A stretch of 61,595 nucleotides of DNA, from NCBI RefSeq assembly GCF_000179555.1, contig NZ_AECZ01000022.1:1-61595 (forward strand), read 5' to 3'. The notes under the pieces are model-generated. The model had not been told where the DNA came from. It searched no databases and was given only the letters and a program-made list of their open reading frames with translations. This document shows, piece by piece, positions 1-9,795 of this stretch (positions are counted from its first letter, which is position 1; every line of letters begins with the position of its first letter). The stretch is from Solidesulfovibrio fructosivorans JJ]. GTDB taxonomy: Bacteria; Desulfobacterota; Desulfovibrionia; Desulfovibrionales; Desulfovibrionaceae. The translations under genes were made by a program, and so were the position numbers.

Positions 1-50
1 TCCAGGGGGAAACTTTTTTCAAAAAGTTTCCCCCTGGCCGCCGGAGGCAT
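1..50 (-). repeat. Palindromic intergenic repeat (copy 1), 3' of prfA
   Basis: Two 17-base arms (2-18 and 21-37) are perfect reverse complements, with GC-rich outer parts and a T-run/A-run meeting at the apex. The whole 50 bases are identical, in inverse orientation, to 4755-4804. Read on the - strand the element begins 23 bases after the prfA stop codon. It may act as a terminator or a 3'-UTR structure. No U-tract follows the stem inside the window because the sequence is cut at base 1. Confidence 0.85.
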
Positions 51-72
51 CACCCTCTCCTCCCCGCATCAA

Positions 73-1146
<1,074 letters not shown>

Positions 1147-1239
1147 GCGGCATCTCCGAAGCGAAGAAACGGGACGCCTTTATCAAAAAGGCGCCCCCGG
1201 CTGGGGTTGGCGAATGGACCGGCCCGTTGGGGCGCGGGG

Positions 1240-2193
1240 TCAGGAAGCGGGCTGGCGCTCCACCGCGCCGCGAAGCGCGGCCAGGGCCACCTCGAGCTGC
1301 CGGTCGTCCGGCTCCTTGGTGGTGAGCAGCTGCATGAAGAGCCCGGGGGCCGAGATCAGGCGGCAGAGAATATTGGTGTTGAACTTGCCGGCGATCTTGA
1401 TGACTTCGTAGGCCACGGCGCTGACGGGAACCATGAGCACGAGCTTCATGGCCACGATGTAGGCCTGTTTGATCCAGGTCGTGGCCGGGGCGTAAAAGGT
1501 CAGCAGCCAGGGCACCAGAAAGGCGTACAGCACGATGGAGATGGCCAGGACGAAGAGCAGAAAGGCCGTGCCGCAGCGGGGATGGAGCCGCGAAAAGCCG
1601 CGGGCTCCGGCGGGGGTCAGGTCCGCGCCCTGTTCGTAGGCCCAGATGACCTTGTGCTCGGCCCCATGGTACTGGAACACCCGGCGCACGTCCGGCAGGT
1701 AGGAGATGGCCGCGATGTAGCCCACGAAAAGGAGCATCTTGAAGAAGCCGTCCCAGACGTGAAAACTCAGGGCCTCCACGCCGCCGGAAAATCCGGCCGC
1801 CTTCATGCCCAGCGAAAACAGATGCGGCGTGACGACGAAAAGCAGCAGCGCGAACCCGATGGACGCGGCCAGGGTGAGCCCCATGGCCATGGGGGAAAGC
1901 TCTTCCTCGTCGTCTTCCACGGCCACCTGGGCCGAGTAATTGAGGGCCTTGATGCCGTTGACCAGCGTCTCGAGCAGGATGGGGAAGCCGCGCACGAAGG
2001 GCTTTTTGAGCCACTTGGCGGCGGTCAGGGAAAACCACGGGCGCACGTCGAGCAGGATGTCGCCGCCGGGTTTGCGCACGGCGATGGCCAAGCGCTCCCG
2101 GTCGCGCATCATGACCCCCTCCATCACGGCCTGGCCGCCGACCGTCGGAGCGGCCGCGAGCAGGGGCAAAAGAAGGAGACGCGCGCGTTTCAT
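1240..2193 (-). CDS. DUF1385 (YqhQ-like) integral membrane protein
   Basis: A 317-residue membrane protein of the DUF1385 family, recognised by the N-terminal GGQAVMEGVMMR signature at about residues 19-30. Several hydrophobic segments follow: about 120-145, 175-195, 220-245 and 255-275. The function of the family is unknown. The stop is 93 bases upstream of the prfA start and rpmE lies just upstream, an arrangement I recall from other deltaproteobacteria. No strong ribosome binding site precedes the ATG at 2193, so the exact start is less certain than the family call. Confidence 0.85.
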   Translation of the reverse strand: MKRARLLLLPLLAAAPTVGGQAVMEGVMMRDRERLAIAVRKPGGDILLDVRPWFSLTAAKWLKKPFVRGFPILLETLVNGIKALNYSAQVAVEDDEEELSPMAMGLTLAASIGFALLLFVVTPHLFSLGMKAAGFSGGVEALSFHVWDGFFKMLLFVGYIAAISYLPDVRRVFQYHGAEHKVIWAYEQGADLTPAGARGFSRLHPRCGTAFLLFVLAISIVLYAFLVPWLLTFYAPATTWIKQAYIVAMKLVLMVPVSAVAYEVIKIAGKFNTNILCRLISAPGLFMQLLTTKEPDDRQLEVALAALRGAVERQPAS

Positions 2194-2260
2194 GGGGGAT
2201 TTCCCGGACCTCGCGCCGGGCGCTGACCGCCCGGCGGCTGCAAGAGGACGTTCCAGTGGA

Positions 2261-2476
2261 TTAGGCCTTCTTCTCGAACTTGGCGTACTTTTTGCGGAAA
2301 CGGTCGATACGGCCGGCGGTGTCGAGGAAGCGCTGCTTGCCGGTGTAAAACGGATGGCAATTGGAGCAGACTTCCACGAGCAAAAGCTCGCCCTTGGTGG
2401 ACAGGGCTTTTTCTTCGTAACCGCAGTTGCAGCGGATGGTGGCGTTGTAGACTTTCGGGTGGATATCTTTTTTCAT
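2261..2476 (-). CDS. rpmE: 50S ribosomal protein L31
   Basis: A 71-residue L31 protein of the large ribosomal subunit, starting MKKDIHP. It has a C-x-C (RCNCG) and a C-x2-C ([10 protein letters not shown]), the zinc-binding cysteine pattern of the zinc-containing L31 form. The frame stays open upstream, but the ATG at 2476 with AAGGAG just before it gives the family-typical N terminus. It is the first gene of the - strand rpmE-DUF1385-prfA run and is divergent from thiC. Confidence 0.96.
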   Translation of the reverse strand: MKKDIHPKVYNATIRCNCGYEEKALSTKGELLLVEVCSNCHPFYTGKQRFLDTAGRIDRFRKKYAKFEKKA

Positions 2477-2661
2477 CTTCCGACTCCTTGAGAGTGACCC
2501 TTTCGGGAAAGCGAATTCAACTAACGCCTTTTTCCGGGGTTGGCAAGCGTCCCGGAGCGGATTTCCCACATCGGGGCACGAACCGTTTCATGGATCACCT
2601 TTGAGCTTTGCCTCCCTTCATGATACCCAGACGCGACCTTATTCCACCCCAAGGATCAAGC

Positions 2662-3975
2662 ATGTCCATACGCATGAAAAACACCATCTGCTCCGACATC
2701 CTGCGCGCCCACGCGGCCGAGCTGGCCGACGCCGAAGGACTCGCCCCGCAGGACATCTTCGCCGCCGTGGACGCCGGCACCATGGTCGTCCTGGCCAACC
2801 CCGCCCACAAGGGCGTCATCCCCACGCTCATCGGCCAGCCGGCCAAGGTCAAGGTCAACGCCAACATCGGCACCTCCATGCTGGTGACCGACGTGGCCAT
2901 GGAACTGCAAAAGGCGAATATGGCCAAGAAAGCCGGGGCCCACGCCCTGATGGACCTGTCCACGGCCGGCGACCTGACCGCCATCCGCCGCCAGATCCTC
3001 GACGCCGTGGATTTGCCGCTCGGCACGGTGCCGCTTTATGCCGTGGCCCAGCATCATCTGGCCAAGGGCAAGGACCCGAGCGATTTCACCGAGGCCGAGA
3101 TCATCGCCGAGATCGCCGAACAGGCCGCGGCCGGCGTGGATTTCATGACGCTGCACTGCGGCGTGACGCGCCTCGGGGCCGAACTTGCCGCCGAATCCGG
3201 GCGCATCACCGGCATCGTGTCGCGCGGCGGCTCGATACTCGGCCGCTGGATGCGCCGCCACGAGGCGGAGAACCCCTTTTTGACGCACTACGACGACATC
3301 CTCGACATCTGCCTGGCCCATAACGTCACCATCAGCCTCGGCGACGGCCTGCGTCCCGGCTGCGGGGCCGACGCCGGCGACGCCGCCCAGTGGGAAGAGG
3401 TGATAAACCTCGGCCGGCTGGCCCGGCGGGCCAAGGAACGCGGCGTCCAGGTCATGATCGAAGGCCCCGGCCATGTGCCGCTCCATCTGGTCCAGAGCCA
3501 GGTCCAGGGCATCAAGCGCCTGACCGACGGCGCGCCGCTGTACGTGCTCGGGCCCCTGACCACGGACTGCGCCCCGGGCTACGACCATATCGCCGGGGCC
3601 ATCGGCGGGGCCATGGCCGCCTATTTCGGCGCGGATTTCCTGTGCTATCTGACCCCGGCCGAGCACCTCACCCTGCCCGGACCGGAAGACGTCTGGGCCG
3701 GGATCAAGGCCAGCCTGGTCGCCGCCCAAAGCGCGGAAACGGCCCTCGGCCGCCCCGCCGCCGTGGCCCGCGACCTCGGCATGTCCAAGGCCCGGGCAGA
3801 CCTCGACTGGGAAGCCATGGCCGGCTTCGCCCTGGACCCGGACCTTCTGCGCAAGCGCCGGGCCATGCACAGCAAGGAAAAGGAATGCGCCATGTGCGGC
3901 GCGCTTTGCGCCATGCGCATGATGACCGGCGACAGCTTCGCCTGCGACGCGGACCAAAAGGATACGTCCGAATAA
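2662..3975 (+). CDS. thiC: Phosphomethylpyrimidine synthase ThiC (short anaerobe-type)
   Basis: Radical SAM enzyme converting aminoimidazole ribotide to the HMP-P pyrimidine of thiamine. The 437 residues include family motifs such as EGPGHVPLH and [14 protein letters not shown]. The C-terminal cluster-binding cysteines are C409, C412 and C416. Their spacing is CX2CX3C, whereas enterobacterial ThiC has CX2CX4C; I recall the shorter spacing from anaerobes and methanogens. The ATG at 2662 is chosen over an in-frame ATG at 2608 because AAGGA lies six bases before it. No TPP riboswitch is visible upstream. BzaF, a ThiC paralog that makes hydroxybenzimidazole, is the main alternative, but no cobamide genes are nearby and thi4 lies 7 kb away. 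Confidence 0.88.
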   Translation: MSIRMKNTICSDILRAHAAELADAEGLAPQDIFAAVDAGTMVVLANPAHKGVIPTLIGQPAKVKVNANIGTSMLVTDVAMELQKANMAKKAGAHALMDLSTAGDLTAIRRQILDAVDLPLGTVPLYAVAQHHLAKGKDPSDFTEAEIIAEIAEQAAAGVDFMTLHCGVTRLGAELAAESGRITGIVSRGGSILGRWMRRHEAENPFLTHYDDILDICLAHNVTISLGDGLRPGCGADAGDAAQWEEVINLGRLARRAKERGVQVMIEGPGHVPLHLVQSQVQGIKRLTDGAPLYVLGPLTTDCAPGYDHIAGAIGGAMAAYFGADFLCYLTPAEHLTLPGPEDVWAGIKASLVAAQSAETALGRPAAVARDLGMSKARADLDWEAMAGFALDPDLLRKRRAMHSKEKECAMCGALCAMRMMTGDSFACDADQKDTSE

Positions 3976-4003
3976 CCCAAGCCGAACGCCACGCGGAGGA
4001 GCC

Positions 4004-4750
4004 ATGTACACCCTCATATTGCTGCGGCACGGACAAAGCGCCTGGAACCTGGAGAACCGCTTCACCGGCTGGACCGACGTGGGGCTCACCGACCAGGGAC
4101 GGGCCGAGGCGAAAAGCGCCGCCGCGCTCCTTATGGACGGCGGCTACGACTTCGACCTCTGCCTGACCTCGGTGCTCTCCCGGGCCATCATGACCCTCGA
4201 CATCGTGCTCGAGGACATGGACCGGCTGTGGCTCCCGGTGGAAAAATCCTGGCGCTTAAACGAACGGCACTACGGGGCGCTGCAAGGGCTCAACAAGTCC
4301 GAGATGGCGGCCAAATACGGCGAGGAACAGGTCTTCGTCTGGCGCAGGAGCTTCGACACGCGCCCGCCGGAACTGACCCCCGACGACCCGCGCTTCCCCG
4401 GCCACGACCGACGCTACGCCGGCCTGACCGACGCCGAACTGCCGCGCACCGAATGCCTCAAGGACACCGTGGCCCGCGTCCTGCCCTACTGGCACGACGT
4501 CATAGCCCCGGCCATCCAGGCGGGCAAACGCCTGCTCGTGGCCGCCCACGGCAACTCGCTTCGCGCCCTGGTCAAATACCTGGACAACGTCAGCGACGCG
4601 GACATCAGCCAGCTCAATATCCCGACCGGCGTGCCGCTCGTCTACGAACTCGACGACAGCCTCAAACCCACGCGCCACCACTACCTCGGCGACCCCGACG
4701 CCATCGCCAAAAGCATGGCCGCCGTCGCCGCCCAGGGCAAGGCGAAGTAA
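4004..4750 (+). CDS. gpmA: 2,3-bisphosphoglycerate-dependent phosphoglycerate mutase
   Basis: Glycolytic enzyme interconverting 3- and 2-phosphoglycerate. The 248 residues match the dPGM family. The N-terminal [10 protein letters not shown] holds the phosphorylated histidine (H10), [10 protein letters not shown] and ERHYGALQG are family-specific, and the second catalytic histidine is in [17 protein letters not shown] directly precedes the ATG, 28 bases after the thiC stop, so thiC and gpmA may be co-transcribed. A palindromic repeat and then a canonical terminator follow. Confidence 0.95.
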   Translation: MYTLILLRHGQSAWNLENRFTGWTDVGLTDQGRAEAKSAAALLMDGGYDFDLCLTSVLSRAIMTLDIVLEDMDRLWLPVEKSWRLNERHYGALQGLNKSEMAAKYGEEQVFVWRRSFDTRPPELTPDDPRFPGHDRRYAGLTDAELPRTECLKDTVARVLPYWHDVIAPAIQAGKRLLVAAHGNSLRALVKYLDNVSDADISQLNIPTGVPLVYELDDSLKPTRHHYLGDPDAIAKSMAAVAAQGKAK

Positions 4751-4754
4751 GAGA

Positions 4755-4830
4755 ATGCCTCCGGCGGCCAGGGGGAAACTTTTTGAAAAAAGTTTCCCCC
4801 TGGACCCCCTTCAAAAACTTTCACAAGGGA
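4755..4830 (+). repeat. Palindromic intergenic repeat with conserved tail (copy 2), 3' of gpmA
   Basis: The palindrome has 17-base arms (4768-4784 and 4787-4803). It is followed by the tail CCCCTTCAAAAACTTTCACA and AAGGG, in which CCCTT and AAGGG could pair. Bases 4755-4804 are an exact inverted copy of 1-50. The element starts four bases after the gpmA stop and ends about 35 bases before a separate canonical terminator. Confidence 0.85.
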
Positions 4831-4863
4831 TATCCAGGGATATCGGGGTGCCCCCCGATGCGA

Positions 4864-4909
4864 GAGAGCGGTCGGCGTTTCTTTGGAAACGCCGACCGCT
4901 CTCTTTTTT
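4864..4909 (+). terminator. Rho-independent terminator
   Basis: A perfect 18-bp stem (4864-4881 with 4886-4903) closes a four-base loop and is followed by six T. It is about 115 bases beyond the gpmA stop and beyond the palindromic repeat, so it ends either the thiC-gpmA transcript or a short RNA made from 4755-4909. Confidence 0.92.
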
Positions 4910-4960
4910 CATGAACAATAGCGACAAGAAAGAAGCCGGGTTGGGGTGAAAGCTTTCGCG

Positions 4961-5022
4961 CGGCCAGAGGCATCCCACAAGTCCGCAAGACCAGACTATT
5001 TATCGGTGGTTCCCTCTGGCCG
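4961..5022. other. Gene-free stretch with a long-range inverted repeat
   Basis: Between the terminator at 4909 and the next gene end at 5212 no convincing gene is present. The stretch holds a perfect 10-bp inverted repeat, CGGCCAGAGG (4961-4970) with its complement at 5013-5022, enclosing about 42 bases. It then holds a copy of a 49-base element shared with 11841-11889. This could be a structured RNA on either strand; I recognise no known riboswitch class in it. Confidence 0.4.
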
Positions 5023-5091
5023 GTGATGCTTATCGTTCCCGAACATGGGCCGTATGACCTGGGCCGGCCGGGGGGAGGTCGGACGCGAAGG

Positions 5092-5140
5092 CGTATTCTT
5101 CAAATATGCGCCGCGCGCGGCCGCCCTGCCCCCGGCCGGC
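5092..5140. repeat. 49-bp dispersed intergenic element, copy A
   Basis: Begins CGTATTCTTCAAATATGCGC and matches 11841-11889 over 49 bases with about seven mismatches. Both copies lie in intergenic DNA at the edge of stretches carrying palindromic structures. Its function is unknown. Confidence 0.7.
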
Positions 5141-5171
5141 CAACCACACCATTGTTCTTCCGACGGGAGGG

Positions 5172-5196
5172 CCGGGGGAGGCGTCGCCTCCCCCGG
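5172..5196 (-). terminator. Perfect GC-rich hairpin 3' of the Pro/Gly-rich gene
   Basis: Eleven-base arms (5172-5182 and 5186-5196) pair perfectly around a three-base loop, 15 bases after the stop of the - strand gene ending at 5212. No clear T-run follows on the - strand, so termination is likely but not certain. Confidence 0.55.
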
Positions 5197-5211
5197 TTGG
5201 CAGGAGAGATA

Positions 5212-5847
5212 TCAATTCCCAGGCGGCGGGCAGGGCCCCTTGACCGGCACGTAGACCACCCGGTCGCCGTTGAACTGCTCGACGTAGCAGGTGTTGTTAT
5301 AGTTGTAGTAGGTCATGCCGGCCACGGTGAGCGCCACGGCCGCTGCGGGCAGCGTCCACAGCCAGGGTCCGGGTCCCATGGGGGGACGAGGTCCCCAACC
5401 GGGACCGGGCACCGGAACCGGAACGGGACCGACGGGGCGCGGCCCCCAGCCGGGACCGGGCACCGGGCGCGGACCGGGCACCGGGCGCGGACCGGGAACA
5501 GGCCCCGCCATCGGGCCACGAGGCCCGGGGCCGAAGCCGGGCGCGACAGGAACCGGCCCGGGTATGGGCGCGAATCCCGGACCGCCCGGGCGCCCCATGG
5601 GCGGTCGCACGCTCGTGCGCGGCGCCATCGGCGCGCCGCCGCCGAAACGCAGGCCGCCAGGAGCCCCTCCCATACGCGGCGCACCGCCGCCCATACGGGG
5701 CGCTCCCCCGCCGCCCAGGCGAGCCTCGGCGTTGCCGGTGAAAAGGCCGGTAAGCGTCAGCAGCCTGGAAGCATCGAACACCAGACTCAGGGCCGCGGCC
5801 AGCACCAGAACGGACGAAATTCCTCGATAAAGGCGTAAGCGTCTCAC
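5212..5847 (-). CDS. Exported Pro/Gly-rich protein of unknown function
   Basis: A 211-residue protein I cannot assign to a family. An N-terminal hydrophobic segment (about 10-35) suggests export or a membrane anchor. Residues about 45-75 carry repeats of GGGAPRMG type. Residues about 85-155 are low-complexity Pro-Gly-Arg-Val with GPGWGPRP units. A second hydrophobic segment (about 160-178) is followed by YYNYNNTCYVEQFNGDRVVY and two cysteines. The GTG start at 5847 has AAGGAGG at good spacing, which separates it from the high-GC overlapping frames. It starts 11 bases after the stop of the DUF2092 gene, so the two form an operon. Confidence 0.75.
   Translation of the reverse strand: MRRLRLYRGISSVLVLAAALSLVFDASRLLTLTGLFTGNAEARLGGGGAPRMGGGAPRMGGAPGGLRFGGGAPMAPRTSVRPPMGRPGGPGFAPIPGPVPVAPGFGPGPRGPMAGPVPGPRPVPGPRPVPGPGWGPRPVGPVPVPVPGPGWGPRPPMGPGPWLWTLPAAAVALTVAGMTYYNYNNTCYVEQFNGDRVVYVPVKGPCPPPGN
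5455..5490. repeat. 18-bp perfect tandem duplication inside the Pro-rich gene
   Basis: The unit ACCGGGCACCGGGCGCGG occurs twice, at 5455-5472 and 5473-5490, encoding PGPRPV-type repeats on the - strand. It is a likely slippage site and may vary in length between strains. Confidence 0.85.
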
Positions 5848-5857
5848 GACCGCCTCC

Positions 5858-6658
5858 TTACTCGGGTTTTTCCTGGCCCTTGGTTGCCAGGGGCAGGAAG
5901 TCGATCCGGCGCATATCCTTGACCGGGGTGAAGGTGAAAAGGCTGGACGGCAGGCGCGGACTCAGGTTCCAGTCCGTGAACGTCACCGCGTACTGGGGCC
6001 AGCCCGGGACGTCCTTGTCGTTGAGGACGAATTTGCGCGGCAGCGGCATCTTGCCCTTTTCGATCCACACCTGCCAATCGGCGCTTTTCTGGCTGAAGGC
6101 CAGATGGTCGCAGACCTTGCCGGCGGCCATGTGATTGCCCACGAAATCGCCGGTGCGCACGTTGTGCAAAAGCGCGACGCAAGGCGCGGCATCGACGAAA
6201 TCGCTCAGCGGCGCCGAAAGGCCGTATTTTTCGGCCAGCATGTCGGTCGTGGCGTCGATGGTCGCCGGAGCCTCGGTCACGGCATAGACCCCCCGGTCGC
6301 GGTCGACCAGGGTCACGGTCTTGCCGTCATAGATGTACTCCCGGTCGCAGTCGTCGCCGACGACATGGGAATAGGCCTTGTTGGGGCGCACGATGGCCAC
6401 TGTGGCCCTTCGGGAAATCTGAATGGTCTGGCCGTTGGGATACACCAGTTCGCTGAGGATGTCGGCGGTAAAGGAGAATTTCTTCTGGGCCTTCAAGAAG
6501 TCGCACATGGCCGTAATCGGCCCGGATGCCGCCGGGGTGATGTCCGCCGTCGCGGGCTGGGCCGGCTTTGCTCCCGAATCCCCGGATGCGGCGGCATTGG
6601 CCGCCGGCGCAACGGCCAGCGCGACGAGCAGGCCGAGGATCCAATACAGATGACGCAT
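5858..6658 (-). CDS. Periplasmic DUF2092-type protein
   Basis: A 266-residue exported protein. A signal peptide covers about residues 1-22 (MRHLYWILGLLVALAVAPAANA), followed by a small linker. A DUF2092-like domain resembling the LolA/LolB fold follows, with the line FSFTADILSELVYPNGQTIQ and a later YIYDGKTVTLVDRDRGVYA. The role of the family is unclear; lipoprotein or lipid handling is only an inference from the fold. The ATG at 6658 is chosen over upstream in-frame starts because AAGGAGG precedes it and it begins the signal peptide. The gene is followed 10 bases later by the Pro-rich gene. Confidence 0.8.
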   Translation of the reverse strand: MRHLYWILGLLVALAVAPAANAAASGDSGAKPAQPATADITPAASGPITAMCDFLKAQKKFSFTADILSELVYPNGQTIQISRRATVAIVRPNKAYSHVVGDDCDREYIYDGKTVTLVDRDRGVYAVTEAPATIDATTDMLAEKYGLSAPLSDFVDAAPCVALLHNVRTGDFVGNHMAAGKVCDHLAFSQKSADWQVWIEKGKMPLPRKFVLNDKDVPGWPQYAVTFTDWNLSPRLPSSLFTFTPVKDMRRIDFLPLATKGQEKPE

Positions 6659-6718
6659 GGAAACCTCCTTGCCGGCCCGTCGGGGAACACGCCGCACGGA
6701 CCGTTTGATTATGCCATT

Positions 6719-6747
6719 TTGGTAGAGGATGGCCCATGTGTTGTCAA
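6719..6747 (-). promoter_or_regulatory. Possible sigma-70 promoter for the DUF2092 operon
   Basis: On the - strand TTGACA (6747-6742) is followed after 17 bases by TACCAA (6724-6719). The -35 box is perfect and the -10 box is weak. It lies about 60 bases upstream of the start at 6658. Confidence 0.35.
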
Positions 6748-6882
6748 CGCCAGGCAAAAAACATCGCTGCACAATGCGCCGCCCCGGCCGCTACAGCGCG
6801 CGCGGCCTGGAAACAGCGCCGTTGCGGGGGGTCGGGCATTGCCTGCGCGGCCCGCCTGTTTTACGCAGAAGGCGGAGGCGTC

Positions 6883-7716
6883 ATGTTGCGGGAATGGATC
6901 ACGCTGCTGTGCGACCGGGGCACGCGCCAGGCGCGGCGCTTCGGCCATGACCGCGAGGCCGTGGCCATCGCCGCCCGGCATCGTCGCTGCCACGCCGCCT
7001 GGAAGCCCCATCTGGAGGCGGCCAAGGCGCTCGTGCTTACGACCGCCGACACGGCTCCCGGCCGGGATACGGCCGTCATTTTGGGTTCGGGCCTGTGCCT
7101 GGACGTGCCCGTGGAGGAACTTTGCGCACGCTTCGGCCGGGTGTTCCTCGTCGACGCCCACCATCCCCGGCCGGTCAGGAAGCTCGCCCGGCGACACCGC
7201 AATCTCCGGCTGGTCACGGCCGACGTCACGGGTATGGGCGAGCCTGTCGCCCGCGCGGCCGCATCCGGACGCCCCCTGCCCGACCCGGTCTTTCCGCCCG
7301 ATCCCCTGCCTCCCGGACTGCGACCGGACTTCACGATATCCCTCAACCTCGCATCCCAGCTCCCCATCCCCTTTTATAAGGTATTGGACGGCCGGGTGGA
7401 CGCCGATGTCCTCAAGCGGTTCGGCCGCGAACTGATCGAGGCCCACTTCGCCTGGCTGGAGCGGCTGCCGGGACGGGTCGGATTGGTGTGCGACCGGCTG
7501 TGGGAGCGGGTGGATGGCGACGGGGCGGTGGTCGAAAGCCGGGACGCCCTGGAAGGCGCGCAGCCGCCCGTGCCGGATCGGGCCTGGATATGGGATATCG
7601 CCCCCCGGCCCGAGGAGTCGCACTGTTACGACCGCCGCAACCAGGTTTGGGGCTATCTGGATTTTGCCGCCTCCCGAAACGGGAAGCCGGCGGGAACCGG
7701 GTCGCAAGGAACGTGA
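6883..7716 (+). CDS. Putative SAM-dependent methyltransferase-like protein
   Basis: A 277-residue protein with a Rossmann-like core. AVILGSGLCLDVPVEEL (about 64-80) looks like methyltransferase motif I, followed by VFLVDAHHPRPV and LRLVTADVTG, resembling motifs II and III. No catalytic residues or substrate can be named. The ATG at 6883 has GGCGGAGG upstream and gives a start in keeping with the domain; the open frame extends further 5' without a good signal. It is divergent from the DUF2092 gene and convergent with the small exported protein at 7756. Confidence 0.65.
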   Translation: MLREWITLLCDRGTRQARRFGHDREAVAIAARHRRCHAAWKPHLEAAKALVLTTADTAPGRDTAVILGSGLCLDVPVEELCARFGRVFLVDAHHPRPVRKLARRHRNLRLVTADVTGMGEPVARAAASGRPLPDPVFPPDPLPPGLRPDFTISLNLASQLPIPFYKVLDGRVDADVLKRFGRELIEAHFAWLERLPGRVGLVCDRLWERVDGDGAVVESRDALEGAQPPVPDRAWIWDIAPRPEESHCYDRRNQVWGYLDFAASRNGKPAGTGSQGT

Positions 7717-7748
7717 AAAAGGGCCGGCCGCACTGTCGCGACCGGCCC
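7716..7748 (-). terminator. Terminator for the small exported protein gene
   Basis: GGGCCGG/CCGGCCC arms (7721-7727 and 7742-7748) are followed on the - strand by TTTTT, eight bases after the stop at 7756. The convergent gene ends at 7716, so the hairpin may serve both strands. Confidence 0.7.
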
Positions 7749-7755
7749 GAACAAT

Positions 7756-8133
7756 CTACTTGTTCTTGTATTCCTTGCTCTTGGACTGGTAGAGTTCCTC
7801 GATGTAGTCGGCCTGGATTTTGAGGTCCTCGGCCTTGTTGACGAGATCGCCCACCTTCTCGTCAAGGGCGCGCAACTCGTCCGTGGTCGCGCCAGCCGCC
7901 TTGCGGGCCATACGCTCGGTTTCGGCGGCATTGACCTTGTCGATGGCGTCGCGATAGGCGTGCTCGGCCTTGCGCAGCTCCCGGTGCAACGTCTCGGGCA
8001 TCATGGCCTCGTAATCCTGGGCCACGCAGACCGCCGGACGCAACACGCCGGGCAGGACAGCGGAGAACAGCATCGTGCAACAAAGGACGGCAACGCGAAG
8101 GAACCGTCCCGCCGAGGAAAGGTGACTGGCCAT
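7756..8133 (-). CDS. Small exported coiled-coil protein, unknown function
   Basis: About 125 residues. The N-terminal signal-like segment covers about residues 10-37 (VAVLCCTMLFSAVLPGVL). The mature part is almost entirely charged helix, with heptad-like stretches such as LHRELRKAEHAYRDAIDKVN and DEKVGDLVNKAEDLKIQADY, so a coiled coil is likely. The ATG at 8133 is preferred because GAGG sits six bases before it; a GTG at 8145 is the alternative. I do not recognise the family. Confidence 0.7.
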   Translation of the reverse strand: MASHLSSAGRFLRVAVLCCTMLFSAVLPGVLRPAVCVAQDYEAMMPETLHRELRKAEHAYRDAIDKVNAAETERMARKAAGATTDELRALDEKVGDLVNKAEDLKIQADYIEELYQSKSKEYKNK

Positions 8134-8262
8134 GGCATGCCTCACGGATGATAATATGGTCCCGGACCCAACGAACGCGGGCCGCCCGGAACGTTCTTGT
8201 TGTAGGCGTCCCTATCCAAAAAAACAACCGCTTGCGTTCCGTTTCCCGCACCCCGCGCGGCA

Positions 8263-8292
8263 TTGACCCGCCTGCCGGAAGCGGGGTACACC
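8263..8292 (+). promoter_or_regulatory. Possible sigma-70 promoter for gatB
   Basis: TTGACC (8263-8268) and TACACC (8287-8292) are separated by 18 bases, about 60 bases upstream of the gatB ATG. Both boxes are imperfect. Confidence 0.3.
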
Positions 8293-8350
8293 CCCGACCG
8301 AAATTTCGTGGCGCGATCCGGCGGGACCGCGCCGTGTCAAGGAGCGTTTC

Positions 8351-9781
8351 ATGGCCAGGTACGAGACGGTCATCGGCGTCGAGGTGCACGCTCAGCTGAA
8401 AACAGAGAGCAAGATTTTTTGCGGTTGCTCGACCCGCTTCGGCGACGACCCCAACGAAAACGTCTGCCCCGTATGCTCCGGCATGCCGGGCGTGTTGCCG
8501 GTGCTCAACGCCAAGGTCGTGGAATTCGCCGCCAAGATGGGCCTGGCCACGGACTGCACGGTCAATCCCGTCTCGGTCTTCGCCCGCAAGAACTACTTCT
8601 ATCCCGACCTGCCAAAGGGCTACCAGATCTCCCAGTTCGAGCAGCCCATCTGCGAACACGGCCACATCGACGTGGTCGTCGACGGCAAGACCCGCCGCAT
8701 CGGCATCACCCGCATCCATATGGAAGAGGACGCCGGCAAGAACATCCACTCCGCGGCCGACAACCTGAGCTATGTGGACCTGAACCGCTCCTGTGTGCCG
8801 CTGCTCGAGATCGTCTCCGAGCCCGACATGCGCAGCCCCGAGGAGGTCGTGGCCTACCTCAAGGCGCTGCGCGCCATCCTGGTCTACCTCGACATCTGCG
8901 ACGGCAACATGGAGGAAGGCTCGTTTCGCTGCGACGCCAACGTGAGCCTGCGCCCGGTTGGCCAGGAGGCCTTCGGCACCCGCGCGGAGCTGAAGAACTT
9001 AAACAGCTTCCGCCACGTGCAAAAGGCCATCGAATACGAGGTGGAACGCCAGGGCGACATCCTCGACGACGGCGGCGTGGTGGTGCAGGAAACAAGGCTC
9101 TACGACGCCGCGAAAAACAGCACCGCCTCCATGCGCGGCAAGGAAGAGGCCAACGACTACCGCTACTTCCCGGACCCGGACCTCGTTCCCCTGCATCTCG
9201 ACAGGGACACCATCGCCCGTTGGGGCACGGAACTGCCGGAACTGCCGGCCGCGCGCCGGGAACGCTTCGCCACGGCTTTCGGGCTGTCCGACTACGACGC
9301 CGACGTGCTTACGGCCGAGCGCGATATGGCCGACTACTTCGAGGCCGCCGTCATGGCCGGAGCCGACCCCAAAAAGGCCGCCAACTGGGTGCAGACGGAG
9401 CTTTTGCGCGAATGCCACCAGTCCGGCGCCACTCCCGGGACGTGCAAGCTCTCTCCCGAACGCCTGGCCGGGCTGTTGCGGCTTATCGACGAGGGCGTCA
9501 TTTCCGGCAAGATCGCCAAGCAGATTTTCCCCGAGCTTTTCGCCAGCGGCGACGACCCGGCCGACTACGTGCGCGACAAGGGCCTCGTCCAGATCTCCGA
9601 CACCTCCGCCCTGGAGACGGCCGTGGACACGGTCCTCGCCGCCAACCCGGCCGAGGTGGATGCCTACCGCGGCGGCAAGACCAAGCTCATGGGATTTTTC
9701 GTCGGCCAGGTCATGAAGGCCACCAAAGGGCAGGCCAACCCCGGACTGGTCAACGAGCTTTTACGCAAAAAGCTGGGGTAG
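8351..9781 (+). CDS. gatB: Aspartyl/glutamyl-tRNA(Asn/Gln) amidotransferase subunit B
   Basis: Subunit B of GatCAB, which amidates mischarged Glu-tRNA(Gln) or Asp-tRNA(Asn). The 476-residue length is typical. The N-terminal [13 protein letters not shown] signature is present, as is the zinc-site cysteine pattern [19 protein letters not shown] (about residues 24-42). [15 protein letters not shown] and the C-terminal YqeY-like tRNA-binding region are also visible. AAGGAGC precedes the ATG. gatA and gatC are not in the window. Confidence 0.97.
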   Translation: MARYETVIGVEVHAQLKTESKIFCGCSTRFGDDPNENVCPVCSGMPGVLPVLNAKVVEFAAKMGLATDCTVNPVSVFARKNYFYPDLPKGYQISQFEQPICEHGHIDVVVDGKTRRIGITRIHMEEDAGKNIHSAADNLSYVDLNRSCVPLLEIVSEPDMRSPEEVVAYLKALRAILVYLDICDGNMEEGSFRCDANVSLRPVGQEAFGTRAELKNLNSFRHVQKAIEYEVERQGDILDDGGVVVQETRLYDAAKNSTASMRGKEEANDYRYFPDPDLVPLHLDRDTIARWGTELPELPAARRERFATAFGLSDYDADVLTAERDMADYFEAAVMAGADPKKAANWVQTELLRECHQSGATPGTCKLSPERLAGLLRLIDEGVISGKIAKQIFPELFASGDDPADYVRDKGLVQISDTSALETAVDTVLAANPAEVDAYRGGKTKLMGFFVGQVMKATKGQANPGLVNELLRKKLG

Positions 9782-9795
9782 CTTCCGCCGCCCCC

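Noticed and set aside
2490-2661. A TPP riboswitch upstream of thiC
   Set aside because: The CTGAGA and ACCTGAT-type conserved blocks are not present in order in the 185-base leader.
5455-5490. A CRISPR-like or satellite array in the tandem repeats near 5.4 kb
   Set aside because: The repeats are contiguous, without spacers, and encode a Pro-rich segment in frame. No cas genes or spaced direct repeats occur anywhere in the window.
5315-5830. A 171-codon + strand frame within the Pro/Gly-rich gene
   Set aside because: The opposite strand has the GTG start with a strong ribosome binding site, a signal-like segment and an operon partner. The + frame is its low-complexity shadow.
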